From: Ulva prolifera
Taxonomy: Eukaryota > Chlorophyta > Ulvophyceae > Ulvales > Ulvaceae
Direction of reading: 5' to 3'
Length of the DNA: 64,000 nucleotides
Assembly (NCBI GenBank): GCA_023078555.1
Contig: CM041200.1
Coordinates: forward strand, 9,358,356 to 9,422,355
Made by a program: the position numbers and the translations under genes. How positions within the stretch are numbered: position 1 is the stretch's first letter; each line of letters starts with the position of its first letter. The notes below the pieces were generated by a model. The model saw only the letters and a program-made list of their open reading frames with translations, was not told the DNA's origin and ran no database searches. Positions 50,401 to 59,696 of this stretch are shown in pieces.

Positions 50401-53400
50401 GCTGACGTCTACGGCAACACCCTCAACGCCCTCCCCTACCTCGCCACCGCAGCCTCCATCTCTCTCGTTATCTCACACACCCAAGCCGCAAACGTCGCCC
50501 CGGAGTCCCTTCAGCCACGCACGTTCGGCACGCGCACCGTCGCGCTGCTCGTGGATTCCACCCGCCCACAGGAGCTGGTGCTTGGAGCTGGCGCAGACAA
50601 GAATGCCACCCAAGCCACGACGCTGGTCGGCAGGTCGCGGAGTACCATCTCGCCTCTGGAGTTTGTCGAAGATGCGGCCGGGGCGCCAGCGGTGGTGGCG
50701 TGGTCTCTGTCACTCGCCCGCTCCGGACAGTACGACGTGTCAGTCCAGATTGGGACTCTTGACGTCCAGGGGTCCCCGCTGACGTCCGCTGTCGCGGAGG
50801 CTTCCATGCATGCACCTTCGTTCCGGGTTGAGGGACCGAGTGCACGGCAGCAGCACAGCATCGTCGCAGGTGCGCCATGACCCACTTGCTGTGACTCAGG
50901 ATATATGAACGCACTGTGCTCGATTAGATACGTGTTATACTATGCATGCATTATGGTAGGCACTCTGGCCACCCGTCTGCCAAGCCTGTGAGAACTCTTG
51001 CCCTGTCACGTACCTACCGGTCCTGAGGCAGCAGAGATGCCGGCACAGACCGTCAGCGGTCAGGCGTTGACGCACATGCATGACACGTCCGAGCATGCAG
51101 GAGGAGCGATGGATGTGGTTGTGACGCCGGTGGACCAGTTCTTCAACTTGATCGCTGCGGCGCGGGTCGACCCCGCGGCGCTGCTGCCGGTCCAGGTGGT
51201 GGTGGTGAACTGGCAGCAGGGTCTGACGGAGACTGCATACGGCGACGTCTCGACGCTGGACACCGACAATGGCAGCCACGGCGTGTCTCTCCCAACCCAT
51301 CATATCTAGACATATCAGTACTGTGGCTGGCTCGACAAACATACGACTGGCAGCTGGCGTCAGTGTTCATGTCCTGTCTGTCAGGACAGTGGCCCAGAGA
51401 CACCTTGACTTGTTGTTACACTGTGCTGGCAGGACACATGAGCCTGACGTACCACAAGCTGGACCCTCTCAATGACTGAGAGTGTATTGGTTCCCTGGGT
51501 AGCACTGATAGTGCAAATCTGAGAATCAATCATCAGGACCGCATGAGCCCGATCTGAGGGATAGTCTACGGATTATGCAGACCCGTACAGACCTGCGGTG
51601 CTCTTTTTTTCACTGATATCGGTGACGACCTGACCATGCACAGTGTCGCCCTGCAGATGTCGGGACCATCACTGAGACGCTCGAGATTGATGCAAGCGCA
51701 AAGGAGGGAGCCAGCACCTTCGAGTACACATCAGAGGTCGCCTTGGAGCGGGCTGGGCTGTTCCGGCTGAGCCTGCTGTATGATGATACTCCCGTAGCGA
51801 CTCTGGCAGACGAGGCTCCTATCTTCCTCACTGTGCTGCCCGGTCCACCGCTAGCCTCACAGTCCTCTGTATCGTACGATGGTGCGCCCTGGGCCTCGAG
51901 CAGCTGTTTCACGAGCAATCATGAAATGTCTGGGGTGAATCCTGCTGCTTCATGCGCTTTTCTCGGCTGGTCCGTTTTGTCGTCCTCAGAGAGTAGTGGG
52001 CTAGCAAACACACGATCTCACCCCAGCAGTCACGCCTGCAGGTAGCAGCCCGGTGGCGGCAGGCACCCTGCAGCAGATGACCGTCACGCTCGCTGACGCG
52101 TTTACCAATCCAGTGGCGAAGGCAGACCCAGCGAGCCTGTTCCAGGTGGTGGTTGCGGAGACCAGTGGCACGCAGGCAGACGACTGGCAGGAGGAGCTGC
52201 TGCAGGGCGGCGAAGCGTACAGCGTCTCAGCTTCCATGGCCTCCCCTGGCACCGCGCAAGTCTCCTTCATGGCCAACATCTCTGGCGTGTACGAGGTGCA
52301 TCGCGTCGATGTGTCTGCGTTGTTGTGCCCGCTGTCTTGTGTACTTTATTGCTCACACATGTGCACGTGCTCCCTGGCATGGGCGACTGCTGGCCTCGCA
52401 TGAAAGCGGCAGCGATTCCGGGCGCCGTGCCTCGGCTCCAGGCTATGCTAGCCGTTGCAACAGGTAGGATCAGTTACCAACGTCGGTCAAGCTGTGGACC
52501 GAGATCCGGTCATGTCAGCATCTGCCCCCGTAGCATTTGTGGCCACAGATTTGTGTCAGCAGTGAGCCATACAAATTTACACTCAGGCGACGCTCGCCCT
52601 CGCACCTGCAGCCATCACAGCTGATTTCACAAAACACATGGCACTGCTTCACAGGTGTCTGTGAGTGTCGGAAGCGTATCGTTGCCGGGGTCCCCGGTGA
52701 CGGTGGCCGTGGTGCCGGGTGCCCCCTGCGCGGACGCCTCCTTCCCGTCTGTGCTGCCGCCGCCGTTCCAGCAGTGTGACGCGCTCACGTCGCCGGCAGG
52801 CGCTGGCCTCGTGTTTGACATCGCGATGCGCGACTGTCTTGGCAACCCCACCATGCTCTCCGCGGACCAGGTGCGCCACCTGGAAAGTGGCTTCCCCTCG
52901 GTATTACTGCTGCACTATTACTGCTGTGTTACTGCTGCTATGGCCTCCTCTGGGAGTATTGGGTTCAGTGCATCGCCTTCTCTGCAGAGTCTAATAGCAT
53001 CCATGTGCCATCTTTGTTGTTGTATGTAGACTGTATTGTACTATTTCATGTTGTAACCAAATTATCATCATTGTTCAGAAATTATTAATTAATTGTTACG
53101 GATCTGTGGCTTTACCGCCGTGGCTGGCATCAGCATGGCTGGTCCGCAGCTCCAGCGGCTTGCAACGTCGGCGCGACCATCATTGGCAGTGACACAAGGC
53201 AGCGGGGGCGTTGCTTGCAGGTGGCAGATCTTGCCGGGACGGTGACGTCCACGCTCGGCACCCCCTCCCTGGTGTCCCTCGGCGTCCCAGATCTCACGCA
53301 GGGCTGGGTCGACGTCGCGGCATCGCAGGACCGGCGGCGGGTGACGGTGCAGCTGCGGGCCGGCATCCCCGGCCGCTACTACTCCACGCTGCGCCTGCTT

Positions 53401-56400
53401 GGCCGTAAGGTGCCCTGCGTGTCTTCAGGCGACGCCCTAGGTGCTCAGTCTGCTCTCTCCCCGTACTTCTGTGTTCCTGCGAAGCTCTGCATCAATTAGC
53501 AAGGACTGTCCACCACATGACTGGACCATGTCCATGCTGCGATGCGTGCCGCATAGGCACCCGACGCGTGACGCATGCGCCGCTGACGCCTCCCGCTTTG
53601 AACACATTGACAGCACTGGAGGCATGCTGCTGTGCTTCGAGTTTCTTCCCGCAGCAGCTGACAGGCGCACATGCATGCAGGCGCGCCGTGGGTGGTCACC
53701 ACCCCAGACACGTCCTTCTCCGCGGCCATCAACCCGGCGTCCGGGCCGCAGAGCGGCGGCACCCTCCTGCGCATCACCACCCCCGGCGCCTTCCCGGCTG
53801 AGTCTGTCACCTGCAGTTTCGCAGGCGTGCATGTCCCCGGCACCCTCGCGCTGTCTGGCACGACTCGGCCTCGCTCGGCGGCGGACCTGCTGCCGGCGCT
53901 GGTGGTGTCGTGTGTTACCCCTGAACTTCCATCGGCCTCACAGGTCATGGTCACGGTGCGTTTAACTCCTTACTGTTTTGATTCGCAACTCATCCTGGCA
54001 AGTTGCAGTGAGATGGGTACGTGGCTGCGTGTCTCAGATTTAAACAGGGACGCGCCGTTTCTCTGCTTGGCAGCCACACCCTCCTTTGCCCTTACCTTCT
54101 CTGGATTTGATGGCTTGCTGTGTCTGCACCGGCAACATGAACAGTAACCGAGTAACCGTCGGCACTTTGGTTCTGCGGCACCCCACCCCACCACCCAGTA
54201 CATCTGCTACCCCAGAATGCCCCACTTGATAGCCTGCAGTCTGTTGTTCTACTTGGACGTGCGTTTGTGTGATGTGTGGTTCCTCTGACATGTGACCATG
54301 CATGGGCTGCATGCAGGTGACAATGACGTCAGGCCCCTACGCCACGACGTCATCCGCGCTGTACGAGGTGTACGACTCTGCGTCGCTGACCGCCGAGGAG
54401 GCCTCAGGCAACCTTGTCATCTCCCCTCCGTGGATCGACACCTCTGGCTCGGACGAGATCCGCATCACCACTGCCAACCCCTCCTTCTCCCCCACTGACA
54501 ACCTCAAGCTCCGAATTACCACACAGCGCACCTCTCGTTCCCCAGGCGCGGCTCGGCGCTTGGTCGCCGCGAGCCCCGCGCAGACGACAACTGATGCCAG
54601 AGCGCATGCAAACGAAACATCTGAACACGATGATGATGGCACAGCAGGCATCGTCCTGGATCCTGGGTGTGAGGCGCGACAGTTCCGCCGGATGCTGCAG
54701 CAGGGAGAGGTGTCTGAGGTGAACTGCACAGTCGAGTCGGAGCGGGAGGCGCGCTGCCCGTCCGACGCGGCGCAGCCCGGCGTCGCGCTCAGCCTGGAGA
54801 TGGCGCGCAATGGCCAGGACTTTGTCGCGCTCGCCTCCGAGGTGCGCTTGGCACTGTGCACTGCCGCTGCTGACTGCGTTCCTTGCAGGAACTTGCCTGT
54901 TCTTAAGTTGCGTCCACCAAATTCCGGTGAACCATCATGCATCATGTTCCGGACAGCCCTTATGCGAGCAGGTCAGGTCAGACCTCATGCTCCAAGCTGT
55001 ACCCCTCCATTACTCTTGTGTACGCCAGTGATGACACCGATTCCGCATGCATGCAGGTGCCGGTGGTCGAGGACGGCCCACCCTCCGCCTCCCCCGACTT
55101 TTTCGTCATTCCCCTCTCTGAGCAAACCACCCTCTCGGTCCTGGATAACGACGCCGCCGTCTTTGGCAACCTCACCGTCTCCTCCGCCTCCGCCTCCACC
55201 CACGGCCTCGTCGCCCGGTGCGCCAACGCCTCCTGCATCCTCTACACACCCCGCTACCGCTTCTCCGGCTACGACACCGTCGCTTACACCGCCACGGACG
55301 CACGCGGCCGCAGCGTCTCCTCCATCGCCACCCTCCGCATCCGCACGTCTCCCCCAGGTTTCTCGGCCATTCCCGCCGACCTCACCTCGCCGCAGGCGAC
55401 CGCCGTCTCGCCGTTTGCGGGAGCTGCGGTGACATACGATGACCAGGCGTGGAACCTGACCCTGACGGTGACGTTCCGCGCGGGCGAGCACGCGCCCGCG
55501 GCCGCGCGCTGGCGCGCAGACACGCTGTCGCTGCTGCCGCTGGGCTCGACGATCGACCCGGGGAGCCTGCAGGCGCTGGCTCTGCTGGCACGGGCGCAGG
55601 TGGAGGTGGTGGACGGGGCCGCGGTGCGGGCGACGCTGCAGAGCAACCTCTCGGAGGTGTCGGCGCTGCTGCGGGACGTGACGGTGCGGCCGCCGGAGGG
55701 CTTCTCAGGCGTGGCGCAGGTGGCGCTGCAGGTCTGCTCACAGTGGACAGAGTGCTCGGTGCGTTCCCCTCCTGCCCCAGATCTTGTCTGGGTGCACCCA
55801 TGCACATGCATGCCTATGTTTCTCGGCTGCGCACCTGGACTGCTTTGCATACTCTACCATGACGGGACACTTACGCTCGTGTGTGCCTTGCCTGTGTTCG
55901 TCCCTGCTACAGGAAGGCAGCCGGCTGGATCTTCTCTGGTTGCAGTGCTTCGGCTGTGCAAATTCAGAGTTTTTCGTGCACCTACAAAAAATCGAGTCTC
56001 TCGCCGTGTCTGGTTCTCACATAGTTTGCCAAATGGCCAACTTTGCACATGTCCGGATCGCGCGCCTTCAGTGTGGAAACAGGAGAGCTCAGAGTGGCTG
56101 CAGGTGGAGAGTGTAGGTCTGTGGATTGGCCCCGTGCCTGGCAGTGACTACCTGCCCACCCTGCAAGCCCCGGCCCTGCCCACGTACTCATTCCTCCTCC
56201 CGCCCGCCGGCAACTGCAGCGATGACGCCGTCGCCATGCACCGCCTCTCTGGCTTTGGCACGATCGACGGCGTCCCGGCCGTGCCGGGCGGCGCACAGGT
56301 CACTCAGGCCGACCGCGATGCATGTGCTGCATGCATGAGTGGCACTACGGAAACCGTCGCGATGGTCATGTCTGTGCATCTGGACTTTCCTTCTACTGCT

Positions 56401-58758
56401 GCCCAGGTTTGTTGTGGTTGCTGTGCTCCTTTGCCACATGATGGGTGGTGGGTCAGCCTGCCAGCACTGGATCAGCCTGCAAGCACTGGATCAGCCTGCA
56501 AGCACTCCCGATTCGTTTGTGCCTTTTTGTCCAGATCGCGTGTTTAGACCTGCATGGTACATGCCGGGGCCGCACAGCCTCCTTTCTTCATTTCCAAACC
56601 ACCTGCACTGTTCTTTCCGATGACTGCTGACACGACATTCTGTGTGATGTATTGCAGCCAAGACACATGCATGCCCCATCCTGGCTTTCTCCACAACATC
56701 ACACATTCTGCACTGCGAGCATTCTCAGCCACCCGGGGTGACTGCACGCAGGTTGCTGGTGTGTCGACAGTAGCGTCTGCGACCGTCTCGGGCCCTAGCT
56801 TCGTCTCACTGCACCCGACAGGGGCTCAGCTGGACTACAGCAGCGGTGGCACTGTGGTGAGCGGCATCGTGCAGGCGGCGGGAGACCTCGCAGTCTCTGC
56901 GATATTCAGAAGCAACGCAACGCTTTTGAGCATGTCGGTGTGATATCTGCCGTGCCCTCCGCCTGTGCCATTTCCGCCTTGGTTGTCACGCCGATGGGTA
57001 GGTGGCATCGTGGGGACGCTTTGTTGTAGAACAACGCAGCTGAACCTCATGGCTGAGCCGGCCATTTGCTGAGACATACCCCTTGTGTGACATGTACAGC
57101 CTTATGTCTCCCGCCTATAACTTGAACATCTCTCAGCGTGTGCCTGCCTCCGCTTCTCCCCAAGTCATAGCCACCCAGTGGGTACCCAGCTTATCGCGGA
57201 ATTGGTATGTTTCACCTCAGCAGCCGTCCCGCGTGTACACATACACATACAGCGTGTGCATGCAGAGCCCGCGTGGGGAAGACGTCGTCGACTCCGCAGC
57301 CACAATCATCCTCTGTGCCGCCGCACAGCTGCACTCCCCCTGGCCACTCAACCTCACAGCCTCCGTGGCGCCCTCGACCGCCCTCCCTACCTCCGTCCCC
57401 GCCGCCTGCGCCAACGCAGCATACCGCGCCTCGCTCTCGTCTGCACTTCTGGACACCGTGTGCGGCTCCCTCGGCAGTGGCTCTGGAAGTAGGCGGCTGC
57501 AGGCGAGTGGTGCCAGGGACACAGCGGAACTTGGATCAGCGTCCGTAAACATGACATATCAGGTCGTCAACCCGAAACCTGCCCCCCCACCTCTGCCGGC
57601 TCCCGCACCGGCGCCAACACCAGCGCCAGCACAGGCGCCAGCGCCGTCACCCGTACAACCGCCGGCAGAGGCTCCGCCACAGGCGCCACCGCCAGTAGCA
57701 CTGGAACCTGAACCCATTGAGCCAAGTGACAGCACTCTGGGCATTACCAAGGCGAGCCAGGGCGTCCGCGACTGGTTCGACAGGAGCACGGACTTTTGGG
57801 TCACTGCTGGAGGCGCGGCAGCCGGTGTTATCCTGTTGATTGTGGCGATTCTTGTGCTGCTGCGGTGCCGGAGCCAGCGTGCCAAGTCACACGCCGCAGC
57901 GCACCACTGGACACTACAGAAGCTGTCAACAAGCAGTCAGCGGCGGCCGGCTGACATCCCGAGGCAGACCCAACAGCCCGGGTTGGAAGAGGAGCGCTCT
58001 GCCGGAAACAGCCAGGGCCTGCAGCCCCTGTTCAGAGGCGACAGTGGCACTAGCAGTGACGGCTCATTGCCGCCGCAGCAACGTGGGCGTTCCAGCAGCC
58101 GCGCGGCTAGGGAGCGCAGCAGGAGCGGCCACCGCATGCGCGATTATGAAATCGCCGAACCCCGCCGCAGGTCCTCACACGTTCCGGCACGTCGCTCCAC
58201 ACGCATGAGCAGCATGCGTGACGAACGCCACAGTGACGACCATGGCCGGCGCAGCAGGAGCAGCCGCCGCATGCGGCCGACGGAGGCTCCCGACCAGCGG
58301 CGCAGATCCTCTCACCGGCCCTCCACAACACGAAGGTCAACGCATGGACGGCCACCGGTCCGCGGGAGGGGCACGCGCGACGGACGCCGCAGTGATGACT
58401 CGGGTGAGCATGAATGGCGCGGCAGCGTGCATGGGTCACAGAGCAGCGAGAGTGACGTGCCTGGCAGCCGCTCGTACAGCGGAGATGACAGCGGGAGCGG
58501 TGGATCATACAGTGACAGTGGCTCAGACAGGCCAGACAGGCGCAGACGCTACGCACCTACCTCGCAGCGGCGATCCTCGCAGGTGCGCTTTCAGCTGGTC
58601 TACTGCAGTGCGTGCATGCTCCGGACAGGTCGTGTACCTGGAAATGTGGCTGATGGCTTGTGTACCCGAGGCATGGCGGCATGATGATGGACCTTTGGGC
58701 AGCAGCATTGGATACCAGCCGGAGCTTGCTGCAGTTGGACAGTGCAGACAATGCCTAG
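30090..58758 (+). CDS. Giant filamin-repeat type I membrane protein, 44 exons predicted
   Basis: Exons (phases close; 13,410 nt, 4,469 aa): 30090-30245, 31146-31269, 31494-31726, 32447-32703, 33364-33763, 34150-34341, 34676-35038, 35468-35707, 35799-35849, 36268-36912, 37236-37560, 38059-38225, 38356-38382, 38412-38423, 38602-38730, 39006-39446, 39748-40309, 40707-40925, 41291-41406, 42083-42205, 42738-43181, 43778-44054, 44306-44712, 45224-45461, 45759-46087, 46519-46869, 47181-47224, 47549-47858, 48154-48492, 48818-49045, 49470-49961, 50302-50869, 51035-51282, 51644-51881, 52042-52295, 52655-52870, 53221-53404, 53681-53955, 54317-54841, 55057-55758, 56104-56406, 56752-56937, 57137-58582, 58735-58758. 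Layout: signal peptide, unassigned N-terminal region (to about 34.3 kb), about 18 filamin/ABP280-type Ig repeats, IPT/TIG domain, bacterial-Ig/cadherin-like domain, Pro/Ala stalk, one TM helix, Arg/Ser-rich tail. Repeat signatures include ARDRFGNFF, PFDSFGNRA, ARDRFGNNI, LRDKYGNTV, PRDRFGNPA with VEGSPFSVVV, VAGSPWAVTV, VTGTPFNITV. Many N-x-[ST] sites fit a glycosylated ectodomain. Family knowledge: filamin repeats outside the cell occur in plant GEX2 gamete adhesion proteins. Function here is inferred only as surface adhesion or wall anchoring. Weakest joints: exons 2-4, the microexon, 47181-47224 and the final exon. Confidence 0.85.
30650..30849 (-). CDS. Candidate minus-strand first exon, unassigned
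   Basis: From an ATG at 30849 the frame reads MPDPASQQQVRTTPETTLPG and stays open to a strong donor GTAAGA at 30649-30644 (200 nt, phase 2). It lies inside intron 1 of the plus-strand giant gene. It could be the 5' end of the ESCO-like gene, which would then overlap the giant gene head to head, or it may be chance. No acceptor partner was proven. Confidence 0.3.
38412..38423 (+). other. Candidate 12-nt microexon
   Basis: Between ctag and gtgagc lie twelve bases encoding V-H-Y-Q in phase 0. They fit between flanking phase-0 exons 38356-38382 and 38602-38730, continuing a beta-strand-like sequence (L-Q-L-R-Y / V-H-Y-Q / V-V-C-V-K). Skipping it would keep the frame, so its presence is a judgement. 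Confidence 0.4.
42290..42315 (+). repeat. Poly-C tract, 26 bases, intronic
   Basis: Uninterrupted run of C in the intron after the 42083-42205 exon of the giant gene. It may be length-variable or mis-sequenced. Confidence 0.95.
42523..42558. repeat. Perfect 16-bp stem hairpin, intronic
   Basis: ggctaccattgcccgt and its exact complement are separated by a four-base loop. It lies in the intron before the 42738 exon. A partial third copy of the arm (ggtagc plus neighbouring bases) follows at about 42,570. Confidence 0.9.
47445..47473 (+). repeat. Poly-C tract, 29 bases, intronic
   Basis: Second long C run on the sense strand of the giant gene, 76 bases before the acceptor of the 47549 exon. 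Confidence 0.95.
53681..53955 (+). other. IPT/TIG domain in the ectodomain
   Basis: The exon reads INPASGPQSGGTLLRITTPG, then FPAESVTCSFAG and a C-V-T-P strand, the standard signature of the IPT/TIG immunoglobulin-like fold (plexins, fibrocystin and many algal surface proteins). The following exon contains a further C-x(n)-V-A-L-S-L-E-M-A-R-N-G-Q-D-F strand typical of the same family. Confidence 0.75.
55057..55360 (+). other. Bacterial-Ig/cadherin-like domain
   Basis: Contains TTLSVLDNDAAVFGNLTVSS, then STHGLVAR, ILYTPRYRFSGYDTVAYTAT and D-A-R-G. This is the classic order of the Big_9/VCBS-type cadherin-like fold: L-x-N-D, L-x-V, H-G-x-V, Y-x-P-x-x-x-F-x-G-x-D, Y-x-x-x-D-x-x-G. The rest of the exon (to 55758) reads as a second related fold with P-P-E-G-F-S-G. 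Confidence 0.75.
57571..57720 (+). other. Pro/Ala-rich stalk before the membrane helix
   Basis: About 50 residues of alternating Pro with Ala, Thr, Gln and Ser (LPAPAPAPTPAPAQAPAPSP and similar). Ala-Pro and Ser-Pro alternation is the usual substrate for hydroxyproline arabinogalactan glycosylation in plants and green algae, so this is probably a rod-like glycosylated stalk in the wall space. Confidence 0.7.
57794..57862 (+). other. Single transmembrane helix
   Basis: Twenty-three uncharged residues from F-W-V-T-A-G-G through VILLIVAILVLL, preceded by an acidic segment (R-D-W-F-D-R-S-T-D) and followed by R-C-R-S-Q-R-A-K. The positive-inside rule gives an outside N-terminus and an inside C-terminus. 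Confidence 0.9.
57863..58582 (+). other. Arg/Ser-rich cytoplasmic tail
   Basis: 240 residues dominated by R-S, S-R and D-S dipeptides: GRSSSRAARERSRSGHRMRD, then two similar R-R-R-S-S-H-x-P blocks (an internal repeat), then an S/G/D-rich acidic stretch (GDDSGSGGSYSDSGSD). It resembles the RS domain of splicing factors in composition and is likely to be heavily phosphorylated. The exon ends at CAG|GTGCGC. The proposed last exon adds L-D-S-A-D-N-A and a stop. Confidence 0.8.
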
Positions 58759-59357
58759 ACATATGTAGGGTCGGAGCCGCAGGTAAGAGAGGACTTGGGA
58801 GACATGGCTGTTATAGCTGGAAACTGATGAAGGAGGAGCTTGCAATGGTTCACTTGGCCATGCAAAGGCCACCTGAATCAGTGTCGTCTGACAACGGAGA
58901 ACGCACAACTGGAAACTTGTCCCAGGCGGATGGAGTTTCTCACGTGCAGGAAGATGAATGTGGGGCCATGGAGCTCAAAATGTGCTTACGGCATTCGTTC
59001 CTAGGCGCGGCTGTTCAAGCGCATCTTGGGATGCCCGCAATTGTGTGGCCTGCGAATGGCCCTAGGGGTTCCGGGCGTATACCTTCTGACACCTGCAGCA
59101 GGCAGATCATCTGTCACTTGACCAGTTGCTGAGGGTGTGAACATTTTTGGTGATGCAGCTGCTGGAGGAGTTTAGAATGTGGGTGTGTGTTGTTCTTCGC
59201 AGGTTATGTGCTTTGTTGCTTGTTTTTTGTTCTTGGCAGGTGGTTTTGTGCTTTGTTGATGGCAGGTGGCAGGAGCTTTTTGCTGGTGAGTACTCAAACG
59301 TGTGCTGGTGACGTGATGTTTCGCAGGTGGCACTAGTGCAGGCAGCTGTGCAGTACT

Positions 59358-59420
59358 GTGTGCAGACCATCCATTCTAGTGTGCAGACCATCCATTCTAG
59401 TGTGCAGACCATCCATTCGC
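59358..59420 (+). repeat. Three tandem copies of a 21-bp unit
   Basis: The unit gtgtgcagaccatccattct plus one base is repeated three times. Only the last two bases of copy three differ. The unit is a multiple of three and lies in an open plus-strand frame (59327-59536) reading V-Q-T-I-H-S-S repeats, so coding cannot be excluded. The frame has no other support. Confidence 0.9.
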
Positions 59421-59696
59421 AGGTGCAAGCAGCTGCCTTTGCCGTGCAGTTGTCTCTTTGCATGGTGTTTGTAGTGTGCTGTGCACGTGGAAGCAGCCAC
59501 GTGCCAGGCATGGGTATGGACGCGGGTGAACTATAGCAGGTGGACAGGTGGTGAGAGTTGTAAGCAGGTGAATCAGATCTTACTGCCGGCCGGGAGGACA
59601 GAAAACATTTGAGCAGGCTGCGAAAGTTTCAAGCACGCATGTTCACATGTACTTTTCCTCAGTAGTGACATTGAATGCAGCTATAGCAAGGGGACA

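Larger units (their letters stand above)
34676..52870 (+). other. Filamin-type repeat ectodomain block
   Basis: Successive exons carry the paired signature of filamin/ABP280 repeats: a D-x-[FYH]-G-N-type turn (for example 35468, 36.6, 37.3, 39.4, 40.0, 40.9, 42.75, 44.05, 46.1, 46.8, 48.2, 49.67 and 50.4 kb), then a G-x-Y strand and a G-S-P-[FWLV]-x-V-x-V strand (34.93, 37.47, 40.75, 48.43, 50.77 and 52.68 kb). I count about 18 turns, some degenerate (D-Q-F-F-N, D-A-F-T-N, D-D-F-G-A). Exon boundaries often fall at or just after the turn (for example D-S-Y-G|N-T at 44054/44306), suggesting growth by exon duplication followed by divergence. Confidence 0.8.

Noticed and set aside
59356-59420. 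CRISPR-like array
   Set aside because: The copies are contiguous with no spacers, and the genome is clearly eukaryotic. It is a simple tandem repeat.
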